NCBI RefSeq assembly: GCF_000002235.5
Contig: NW_022145558.1
Span: forward strand, 53,501-117,500
DNA from: Strongylocentrotus purpuratus
Lineage: Eukaryota > Echinodermata > Echinoidea > Camarodonta > Strongylocentrotidae
Direction of reading: 5' to 3'
DNA length: 64,000 nt
Part shown: piece by piece, positions 24,901 to 36,676 of the stretch
How positions within the stretch are numbered: position 1 is the first letter of the stretch
Layout: each line of letters opens with the position of its first letter
Translations under genes and position numbers: made by a program
The notes under the pieces: model-generated
The model's database searches: none
What the model saw: only the letters and a program-made list of their open reading frames with translations
What the model was told of the DNA's origin: nothing

Positions 24901-27900
24901 TTCTCTCTTGCACAAAAACCTTATACTATTTCCTGTTTGACTTGTCATTTGGTATGGGGTCATGAATCTGGTTAAAATGAACATTTTGGAAGCATATGTG
25001 ATCCTACAATATTCAGTGATCGTTGTCAGGGTTGAAACAGAGTCTAAAGTGATGAAATTGTAAATAATAAACTATTTATGTTGTATAGCTCCCTCTCAAG
25101 GTCAAGATATTAATTTAGCTATAAAACAATGTTTCTTGACTAAAATCAACAGATTGGCTATTCCCGTTTGGAAATTATATATTACAACTACATATTCTGA
25201 GATTTTCATGGTCGCAGCTACCATTGTTTGGCCGTAGGCGCTATTATCAAAATTTACTGGGAGAACCGGTAAATTTTTATATTCAAGTTTTCTCAAAAGC
25301 AAAAGTGTTTTAGGGGCTAAATTTTCTGGTGCTTATAATACATCCACATGGGCATCCAAATATATAAAAATTGTAAAGAATCACTATCCAACCAATTTTA
25401 AAAATTTCCCAAAACTTTGTATTACCTTTAATACTTGCTATACTGTTTGTAGCATTCTCAAGTGGCCTGCACTAAATTTGAATAAATGAATTGATTTGAA
25501 AATAACGCAATGCATGTAGCTTCATGTAGAGACAAGATAGCCCAAACCCTTTAAAAGTTTTATCATCACTTTTCACGCATTGGGTGTTGGCGTTGAACCC
25601 GAAGTAATCATGGGTATAACTGTAATAGGCATGCTAGAGGTAAGAAAATGAGATGAAATGAGAGACAATATCTTAAATAAACAGCAGTCTCAGAATACCG
25701 ATGTCATTTTATAGAAAAAATAAACTATTTTAGAGATAAAATCATAATTTATTTATTTTCACTTTTCACACAAAATATGATGGGTGTTGTCTTTAAACCA
25801 CACTAATAATGGGTATAACTTTAATAAGCACGCTAAAAGTAAGAAAGTGAGATGGAACATCTGAGATAAACAGCAGTCTCAGAAATAATGATTTGATTTT
25901 ATAGAAAACATAAACTATTTTAGAGATAAAATCAAAAGATTCCTACCCCGACAGGCTCTTCCTGTTGATAGCAAGCATCCCCCGTATCGACCAGCCTGTG
26001 TCTGAAATCGTCCCATCGTCCGTAGCAGATGTCGATGCCCCCAATGAAGGCAATGCGCTGGTCAATGATGACGCCCTTCTCGTGGTGGGCCCAGAGCATG
26101 ACCCCAGCCCCACCCGGGAGGTGGTCGGGGTGTCGCATCACCTGACAAGAGATTATAGTTGATCGAGAAATCACAAGATATGAAGTGGTAACACTGCGGC
26201 AGTTTTGTTTTTATACAAATGTAAAAATGGCAACTGCTAGTAACAAAGGCCCTAAGATCTGTGTTATAAAATACACAATTGCAAAGTGTGCTACAAATAT
26301 ACCATTAAAGTCCCTCTAAAGTGTTGGGAGCCCCAAAACTGTAAAGGCAAAAATTTTACTTAAATAGTATCCTAATGTGAAAGAGGATGTATTTTCCGCA
26401 AGGCTTTTCAAAACAATGTGTTTGAAGTCAAATATTGATGAAAAAATACAAAATTTTGGTTTTCGGGTACAAAAAAAAAACACCAAAATTATGTATTCTT
26501 TTATCAATATTTGTCTTCAAACACATTTTTTGGGGGAAAATCTTTGCAGAAGTGTGTCTTAAATAAAATCCTCTTTCACATCATGACACAATTTAAGAGA
26601 AATTTTGCCATCAAATTTTTGGCAAATTTGGGGCTTTAACAAATTGCTGCAGTATACCGCAAACAAAGAAGTTTATGGTTTGTATACATGGCCTATTCAA
26701 AACTTTTTTTTAATAATTCATATATTCAAGACTTGGATTTTGGCCACCAAGTATCCCATATGCCTGTTAGTATCAAGCCCTGCTTTGATATGTTTGCATA
26801 ATATTAATCAGAAAAAAGAGGGTGTGTTCTCACTTTGATATTGGGATGTAGGGCAAGGAGAGTTTGCTTGGTGTGAAGGCTCCCTAGGTTGAGAGCTATT
26901 TCAACCTCCTTGTAGAGCAACACAAACACTTTGACACCTTCATCCTAATGAGAATAAAAGAAAAAACATTGATGGTATTATTCTTTATAACACCAGCCTA
27001 TTGGGGAAAATATGGTGATATGTGATGTGGTGTAATATTGAAGCTGATATAACTACTACTACTGCTACTAAATGAGTATGGTAAAACCGGTCACTAAAAG
27101 ATTTATTACTTTTTGAGGCACTTCATGATCAGTTTAAAGCGTAATTTGTTTAGAGTAGTAGTAGCAGTAGCAGTAGCAGTAGTGGTAGTAGTAGTAGTAG
27201 TAGTAGTAGTAGTTGTAGCATCATCATCATCATCATCCCCACCACCCATCATTATTATTATTACTATTACTATCATCACTGCACTTACTGCTTTTCTCTT
27301 TAGGATGCAATCCAGTCTCCATCTGTTGTCTTTTGTAGGTGGTCTCTTCAAGAAGATCTGAAGATTCAAACTAAAAACAGAACAAGAAAAAAGACACTCA
27401 TAGTGAGGGGCATTATACCTACCTGTATATAAAGAAACCTGTTTATAAAGACTGTCCAAGAGACAAGGAAAGTGATCTGTTCAGGCGGTGATCCAACATA
27501 CAAGCTCGTGTAACTATTACTCCAGGCTTTATTTTGGCAAAGATACAGGGTTAAGGTTATAGGGTTGCAATTAGGTTTTAGGTTAGGTTAAGGGTTAGGG
27601 TTAGGTAAAATAATTTTGTTTTATAAAAGTGTTAAAGAAAAAAAGACACACTCATATTAAAGCCCCACTGCATTACTTATAGCTACATGTACTTGCGCCC
27701 TCTATATAGCAAACAATGCCTAATCGGTGACCGCTGGTCCCCCATGATCCCCTTTTCCTTATGTTAATGGAGAGCTGATTTGATGAGATAACCACCTGTG
27801 GGTGACCTTGCAGGGAGGTCTAATCCCTCCTGGCTAAACTAGTCCAGACGTTACAGTACAAGAAAAAACGTATATAAAGACCGCTCAAGGGAGACATACA

Positions 27901-30900
27901 GGTGGTTGGTTGTACAGCACATGCTCCAGCGACATTTACTCTACGGTCCATATCCTAGTAGCACACTAACCAAATTCTGACCTTCAACTCTGTAGCAAAC
28001 ACCAAACCTAATCCTAATCCTAAACACTGGGCCTGACCCAAGACCTAACCTAAAACCCATTTGCAACCCTAAACCTTGCCCTTTCTCTTTAGGCCTGTCC
28101 TCATCAGCCCGAGTTTGCCAAATAACCCGCTATTTTCAGACTTGGGATATAAATCTTGAAGCTCGAAATTGTGTCTTCACCAGACCGATACGCCCATCAC
28201 AAACTAGCTCGGACGGGCGCAAATCAGCCCGCTATTTCCCAAAAAGCAGGATATATGGAAACAAGACCAACATTTCTCAGGATAATTTCCCGACCAAATA
28301 TCCCGCTAATTGCACTTAAAATAGCGGGGTTATTTGGAAAACTGATTAACTTTTGATCCAATTTAAGCCTGAGGCAAATAGTGCATGAGCACATGTTGGA
28401 TCACCATACAAGCAGGTGGTGTTTGTGTACAGGTTCATTTTATAAAGGATTCAATGAGATACTTGAAGACAAGCATTGAGAACTCTGTAAAGGTGGTCTC
28501 TCTGAACAAACGGTTGTTAAAGCAAATCATACGTATCACATTGAAAAGACAGTCAGGTCGTGACCATCATGAACAGCTTCTTCAACGACATCTTCGAGCG
28601 AATTGCCGGCGAAGCTTCAGACTTAATCACATTTATATGCATGAAAATTGTTTGCGCATGTTTGTATATGTTCCCCAGAATGTGAGAGAATATATCTGAT
28701 GTCTTTTTTATACATGAAAGTATGAAACAAAACTTTAGGGAAAAGGAAAAGCCTTGACTTTCATTTGAAGAGCATTAAAGAAATAGATCACACACTTCTT
28801 TCACTTATAAATGCATGTGCAAACATCTATTATGAGAGTCCATCAGTAACAGGGATGATAGTGAAAGTTTAAAAAATTAGATTTTAGTGAGAGTTTTCAA
28901 ACAAAAGTTTTTAGAAACCCGAGCGCCTGCGCGAGGCGTTCAAGCAAGTCATGAAAAAAACCCACCTTATCCCCATAATTTTTTTTTATCTAGTAAAAAT
29001 CAGGAAGAAAACAAATTCCAAAACCGATTTAAATCAGGAAATTATCAGGCCTGCAATAGCTTGAAAAATGTCCCTCAACCATTTTTTTTTTTTTTTTCTC
29101 ATCATATTTTCCCTTACAAACACAAAGCCATGATATCTCTTCAAAGAGTGTTAGTAAAAACCAAGAGAAGCATCTGTCCAGCATTCATTTGTTTATTGGT
29201 ATGAGACACATCACACATCTTTTGCTTACAATCCCACATTAATCCATTTCAAGAGAGCATGAGAAGTGGCATTCTACCAATCTTTTGTTTATCTGTTTCA
29301 TATCAAATGGAATGTAAACACATCTTTTGCTCAACAAAGCAGACCATTTAAAGAGAGTTTGTACAAGCGATGAGAAATGGCATTCCATCAACACACAGCA
29401 ATCGATTCAAAAGAATTTGGGATCCTTTAGAGACTTACCACCAGTGTTTGTATCATTTTTCTGTCATATTAAAGAAGAGTTTAGACGAATGTTTTACTTA
29501 GAAATATACAGTCATCAATTCAAGTTTGTAAAAGCCATAAGAAGTGATTGCTCACCATTCTTCCTTTACTATTTCCATCACATCAAAGAGAAAATATTCA
29601 TTGAATCTTTTATTTATGAAAACAGAGCCATCCAATAGAAAATAATCTGTAAAAGCATTGAGAAGTGACTTGCCAACAGTCTTTGTTTCTTTATATCCTA
29701 CATGAATATCACGCCCGTATAAGCTTTTTTTAAGGGGGGGGGTTCTCAGGGTTGTCAACTTGATTTCGTGAGAAAATATTAGCGGCGAAAAAGCGGGGGG
29801 GGGGGGTGTGGGGGGTTCGGGGGGAGTGAGCACCAATTTTTGTTTAATCAACACCATCCCCCTCTTGAGCAACAACAAAAATACTAGTTTGTACAGGGGT
29901 GTATCTATAATAATAATACGCTAAGGCTCCGCGGGGGGCGCGACGTCTCGGCGAGCCTTTGTATTCTATTGTTTTTTAATGAGATCGCCGACCCAAGTTG
30001 GTGCGGCTATCTCCTCCTGAACCCTGCCCTCGGGGTACCCGTGCCCGGTGCCATCGTCCGCGGGAGAGTCTACTCTAGCGAATTGGCTATACTCCGCCCG
30101 AGGTCCTCCTCCGTGTCGACGTCCAGGGCGAAAACAGACGCGACATGCATAATGCAGGATATGCGTGACGACAGAGATACCTCATGGATATTCAACATGA
30201 CATCCGTAGACACACGACCGATGACTGTCCACTCACATTAAGTTGCGTATTAAATGCACGACGCACAGGGTCGGGCTTACCCGAGTAAAGCATCTTTCTA
30301 TAGGATATCCATTGTATAGGAGCTGCACGAGCCACAGAGATACACACGAAGCTTCCCGTCCACGTCCAAACTTAGGGACCTATTTCCATCATTATTTTCG
30401 CGATTTTTATATAGGTGTCGTGAATGGAGGTATGAAATGAAAGCTTATTTTGTGATTATTACGGCCATGCTACTAAATTTTGATTATCATTTTCTAAAGG
30501 AAAGTTTTCACAAGAAAACCATTGGACTGACAATTCAGTCGCAAGCTGCCTTCAGTCAGTGCAGTGCTGCTGTGCAGTGTGTGTGAGCTGCAATTTAACT
30601 CCAGCAAGCTCCAACACCGGCTCCGCGCACCGCAGGCGTCCGAGGCCTGCGGCGCCGGTGTTCGAGCTTTCTGGAGTTACACTGTGTGTGTGTGTGTGTG
30701 AGTTCAGCTGAGCTGAGCTCGAGTCGAATAGATTTGACACTTTGAAATTGTTATCTGTTGGTTTGCATCATTATTGCCGCGATTTCAATATAGTTTCGTG
30801 AATAGATTTACGAAACCTGATCTTAAAATTAGTAGTAGTATTACTAATGTTTACGTTTTTAAACGACTGTCTGATTTTCTTGTGAAAATTTTACTTTGAA

Positions 30901-33900
30901 AAATGATTATCGAAATTCATGGTCAGAAATAATCACAATCTAGGGTCTATTATGTTACAGTTCTTGCATCAAATCAATGCATGAAAACTTAGTTATTGAA
31001 CTAGAAAAATGTTTTTTTTTTAAATAGGCAATTATGAAGTGAAGCCTGAAACCTGTCCTGAGCCTATACTAAACAAATCTCAACAAAGTGTAGGCCTATC
31101 CTTTTATGAATTAATGAAAAAGTAGCCCCAGAAAAAAGAGCCCCCGAAAGTTGGAAAAAGTAGTCCCCGAAAATTTCCCAAAAATTTGAAATGGAGCCCC
31201 CGAAATGAAAAACTTAATTTTTTGCCTGCGCCCCCCTCTAGAATCCCTCGGATTTCCGTGGGTCCTGACTTGAGTGTATATATAATATAGGCGTGGGGTC
31301 CACGGGTTTCAAGGGGCCATAAAAACCCCAAAAGCTCGGGGGTTACGTTCTTCAAAGTTGGGGGGGGGGGGTGTGGGAGATCGAGATCAGATCGCAGCGA
31401 GTTGAGTGTATATATAATATAGGCGTGGGGTCCACGGGTTTCAAGAGTCCATAAACCCCCGAAAGCTCGGGGGGTTTAGGTGTTTAATTAGGGTCAGATG
31501 AGCATATTTTTAATACTTTATTTGTGACACTTGCGGGTCACTAATTGGCGTGGGGTCAATACGTAGAGTTGCGTAGTGTTGCGTACAAACTACGCTGGCC
31601 TACGTAACTATATGCTGAGGAACGAAAAGGGGTACGCAAGATGAAAGAAAACAATTCAACATGTTTAATTTTTTTTGCGTACTTTCGGCGTAGAAACTTG
31701 ACGCAGAAAGCAGCCTTTTTACGCAACACTACGCTACATGCCTACGCAACAGTACGCTATCCTACGCCAGATCGACAAAGCAGTAAAAGCTTTCCACACA
31801 GTAAGCAACCATAAGCAAACCTGTACGCCAGCCTACGCATAACCTACGCAGGGACTATTTTCCCATTAATACGCAGCCTAATTTCTGCGTAATCGGTATG
31901 CCACACTACGGAACTCTACGCAGTTCCAGTGGCTTAAAGGATAACTACCGGTACAGTTGGATCGTTTTTTAAATTTTTATATAAGGCCAAATTAAAAAAA
32001 AAACATGTTTAGCGTCCTGTTTTTTTTTGAAAAATGGGAAGGAGGAGGCCCTTTTTTTTTCTTTTTTTTTTCTTTCAAAATGGCCGCTCCGTACATTTTT
32101 CCCTGACATTCGGGCTATTTTTCAAGATGGCGGCCGACAATTTTTTTTTTCTTATTTAAAATCAGAAATACATTTTAGCAGTGCTTTTCATGTTTTTTTT
32201 CTTTCAAAAAAAAAATAAATAAATAAAAAAAAAAAAAAATAAAAAAAATAGGAGGCGGCCCCCCAAAAAGGAAGCAGGCGGGGACGCTGTTTTTTTTTCT
32301 TTCAAAAAAAAAAAATAGGAGGCGGCCCCCAAAAAGGAAGCGGGCGGGGACGCTAAACATGTATATTTTTTTAATGGCCTGAATGGCAAATAAAGTTCTT
32401 GGTGGTTTTAATTTAGACAGTCTCTATATATCTATTTACACCCCCCCCCCCGCCCACCTCTAGAATCCCGCGGATTTCCGCGGGTCCTGCTAGTATATAA
32501 TCATATTACTTATGAACATACAGCTACCTCTTCAAAAACTGGTCTTCAAATCCTATCACCAGGATTTTGTTTCTTATCTCATTAACATTAAAGAATACGA
32601 CCACATCTTTTCAAACATGCATACAGCCATCTATTGAAAGAAGTTCTTGAGTTCCTCGAGAAGTGACTTACCACCAGTCTAAGATGAAGATCTGTTGTTT
32701 GGCTGTCTCCAGTGCATCAGCGATGGACTCAAAGTAGTCCGAGCCATCTGCAAACCTTAATACGAAAATCAGAGATGTAATCTGGTCATGAAAACTATTA
32801 AAATGTTTGTAAATGTCTTTGAAAATTTGTACAAAGCCAATAGGCCGACTAAGACAGAGAGCGGAAAGATCATACAAACTAATGAAGACATGCATCATTT
32901 GTTTTACACAAGAAAACTCCTAGATCCTTGATATTTGATTTAAACAGCATTCATTTGAGGAGTGGTCTTTGTCATTACCTATGGCAATTAAACTCCAAGT
33001 AATAGGTTTCCTCTATAGTGCACATCTGGGCCCTGTATTACAAAGAGTTGATATCAACTTATTTACGATTGATATCAATCGCAATTATGTACATAAGAGA
33101 TAGGAGATAGCAAACTTGCGATTGATTGGAGGACTTGCGATTCACACACACAGAAGGAGAAGGAGAAGAAGAAGAAGAAGAAGGAGAAGGAGAAGAAGGA
33201 AAAGGAGGAAGATGAGGAGGAGGTGGAGGATGAAGAGCAGGAGAAAGGAGAAGGAGAAAAAGAATAGGAATCAATATAAGTTCTACATTGGCTGGTACTC
33301 ACCCCTGAACCAGGGTGTCGTCCCTCGGAGGCGCGAAGGAGCCGTGAGGGTTGTCAAAGGTGTATTCACAAGATTCTGCGGTTCTTGCAATATCAGCCTT
33401 CCAGTCCAGGGCCACTGACTTGTGGTTGCACCGTAGAAGTAAATTCCTGGATAAAAAATTAACCCACATTCAAGTACAGTCAAACCTGCTTTAGTGACCA
33501 CCTGTCTACAAAGACCACCTGTCTACAACAAGCACATGTTTTGTTTCCCTTGAAAAGGGTTTCTCATTGAAACATGTACTAAAGGAACCTGTCTACAAAG
33601 ACCACTTTTTGTGTATTCCTTGGGCGGTCGCTGTAGACAGGTTTGACTGTATGTACTAACATAAATAGGCGTACTGAAGAATATTTTGCAGATTATGTCA
33701 AGTACATACAGTATTCTGTTTAACCCTATTTTAAAGGTACTATGTCCCTTTTGCAGCCAACCTCAAATTCTGTAGAACTTTGCAGGAATTATGAATATGT
33801 CATGTATGTCCTATCTGTGAAATTTAAACGTTAGCAGTGTCCTCATATTCAAATTATGCAAGGAAACCCATTTACTTGCTAGACTTCACTGTCAGACACT

Positions 33901-36622
33901 ATTGAGTACTGACTGGCTTTTTTTCTTCTTTGGTAATAATATACATCAAAAGAGTAGTAAAGGGTACATGAGCATTTGTCTACATCAATAACCCACTTCT
34001 TGTGATGGCCAAGATTAAACTGATTGAATCTTTGCGCAGCATAAAACGTATGACCATTCGGTACAATTGTCTGAAAATCAAGACTATTACTTTTGGGCTC
34101 TATAGCCCTAAAGTCGATTTGACAACTAATAGTCATTATTTTCTCACTTGAAGACATTTTCAAGCCCCACCTTTTTTAGGGAAGTTCTAATGCAGTTGGA
34201 ATTTAACTTTTTCATTTTTTTGGCCTGCAAATGGGACATAGTACCTTTAACTGGGCTATTTCAGACCAGGTTTTTACTGGGGGGTTGACCCCCCCCCCCC
34301 CTTTAAGATCTTGGCCGTTTCAATGCCGATCGCCACGAAAATTTGCATACCGGTACATGTCCTAAATTTCCCTTTTCATTTATTTTGATTTAAGATATGA
34401 AATATGAATTAAAAATTTTAAAATTGAAGAGAACCGTTCTAATGCAAGTCTTCGGAGAGCTTTAATAGGAGTATATGGTTTACAACAAAAAATGCGTTAT
34501 CTTTTTGTGGCAAAGTTGAGTTGGTCACAGTGGTGCACACATCAAAATATGATACTACTCTGGAAATCAGAGCCAACAGTGGCATGAAAGGTCTGCCATA
34601 TTTAAGTCCAACTTTAAGTCTATCTTAGTCTTTGTGAAACACTCCCGATCTCACACACCTTAATGTATTGATCTTCAGACCGTGGGCGAGGCCCATATTC
34701 TCTCTCTCTCTCTCTCTCGATCACAAGAACGGGACAGACAACCAGAAAACATAATGCCTCCAGCTACTTCGTAACGGAGGCATAAAAATATTATCTAAAT
34801 ATCATAATGACGAGAGCAAAAAGTGGTAGAACGGCCTGCCATATTTAAGTCCAATTTTAAATCTTAGTCCTTGTGAAACATTCCCGAACTCATGCACACA
34901 CCTGAATGTATTGGTGATCTTCAGACCGTGGTAGAGGCCCGTATTCTCTCTCCCAACGGCAACTTTGAGATCTTGATCCATCAGCAACACCGCCCTCAAC
35001 AGGCCGTCTTTGGGTCGGACGTAAGCCACAAATGAATCCTTCACAATCAGCCACCTGGTAAATAGGAAACAAAATAATGTGCTCTGAAATGGAATGCCCT
35101 ATACTTTGAATACTACTTAAGCTCTTGCACTTTTCTGTCTTTGGGTCGGACGTAAGCTACAAATGAACCCTTCAAAATCGGGTAAATAGGAAACAAAATG
35201 ATGTGCTATAAAATGGAATGCCCTATACTTTGAGTACTAATAAAGCTTTTGCACTTTTCTACCAAAAAAAATCATGGCTTACATTTTGACAAGTCAAAAG
35301 AAAAGAAAAAATCAACAGATGTTTGGGTGCCTGAAAAGTAAAAAGAAAAACAAACAAACATAAACACATGGCAACTTCTGAAGTGCCTTTTTACTCCCAA
35401 ATTTGGATAAGCAAATGAAGAAAAAGATTATTCAAAAGGGATATTTCTCAATTGATCTACCAATGAATTTAGCAGTGTTTGATAATTGCTACTTCATGTG
35501 CCCTTGCCCCCATGATACTAGGGCGCTTTCGCAAACACGACGGAGGGCAAAGACGATTGTAATGCGATCAAAAAAACAATCTGCGCATGCGGGAACCAGA
35601 ATTTTCTCCGTCCTGTGGATCTTCACGACTGTACGTGGCCATGATAGCGTTTGTTCCCTAAACACGACGGAAGGGCTATATCGCCCTAATTCTTCAGTCG
35701 TCTTTGCTTCCGTTGTGAAAGGTATATGTACTGCACTTCTCTCTTCGATGGTAGTTTACAAAAAAGGAGCAGTTGTGTAAACATCAGGGGTGATATTGAG
35801 CACTAAAAAAAAGAAGAAAAGGATTCGGGGGAAAAAAATGGCATCTAACAAAATCCCCCCCCCCCCCCTTTTGAGTACGAAAAATTGGGAAGTAATAGGG
35901 GAAAATAGGGAAGAAAAGGACCAGGAACAAATCAGAAAAAATTTAAACAATCAGGAAACCAATTTAAATCAGGTTTTTATCAGGCCTGAACCATGAATGA
36001 CCTTATGAAACAAAAGAGAAAGACTTACCTTTTACTGTAGTGACTATTAGCACTGCAGGAGAGAGATGAGAAGCAGCCCAGCTGAACCCTTCTCCCACCT
36101 GATCTCTTCATCACCCAGCCCTCTCTGCGAGAGTGAAAATAAGAAAAATTATGATAATCCTGTTTACTAATATTACTTCAGTTATTAAAGAGAGATCGAT
36201 GGTTGTCAGTTTTCATGAGCAGAAGGTCATAATTTGTCATAATGGAAATATGTACCATGAATTGGTGTACAAGTCTCACACACTTACAGCAACCTCATAG
36301 TCACATCAAGAAAAAACCCTTAGTCTCTCAGAGTCTTCAAGTAAAGGAAACGTAAGATAATGACTTAACCATACGAGGGGGTGCCAGGGTTGGAAAATGC
36401 AGAGCATTGCCTAAGGCCTGTTGGTCATAAAACTAAAGGCTAATCCAGGTGATTGACATGACCTGAAAATTTGTTTCGAAAAATGTGCAAGACTCGAGAG
36501 AAAAAAGTCATAAAATTTCTGTGCAAACTAGATTATCGCGAAAAATGTAGAGGGGGGGGGGGGGGGGGGGGGGCTTATATAGGGTTAAGCATGCATTCAG
36601 AAGAATCCCTAAGTAACATTCC

Positions 36623-36676
<54 letters not shown>

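Larger units (their letters stand above)
27371..32671 (-). other. PLD intron 12 (5.3 kb): dispersed repeats and anonymous DNA
   Basis: Besides the elements listed separately, 28,370-29,890 is AT-rich with loosely repeated blocks (GAGAAGTG and CACATCAAAGAG-like text). 29,900-30,240 is unusually GC-rich with an open frame at 29,969-30,241 that I do not recognise. 30,700-31,100 and 32,360-32,660 show nothing. Short AAC/TTAGGG-like runs (27,545-27,610, 27,990-28,085) are too degenerate for telomeric repeat. Confidence 0.5.

Noticed and set aside
27541..28085. TTAGGG/CCTAAC-like interstitial telomere
   Set aside because: Only a few degenerate GGTTAGGG and CCTAATC units; consistent with simple-sequence drift.
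28550..28625. Reverse-strand SEASPAIR text as a missing PLD WLSPE micro-exon
   Set aside because: Lacks a fitting acceptor, donor and phase; the direct exon 12-13 join already preserves the family length.
29969..30440. Possible GC-rich gene fragment
   Set aside because: 90- and 65-codon frames, no recognised domain and no convincing splice signals; left as anonymous.
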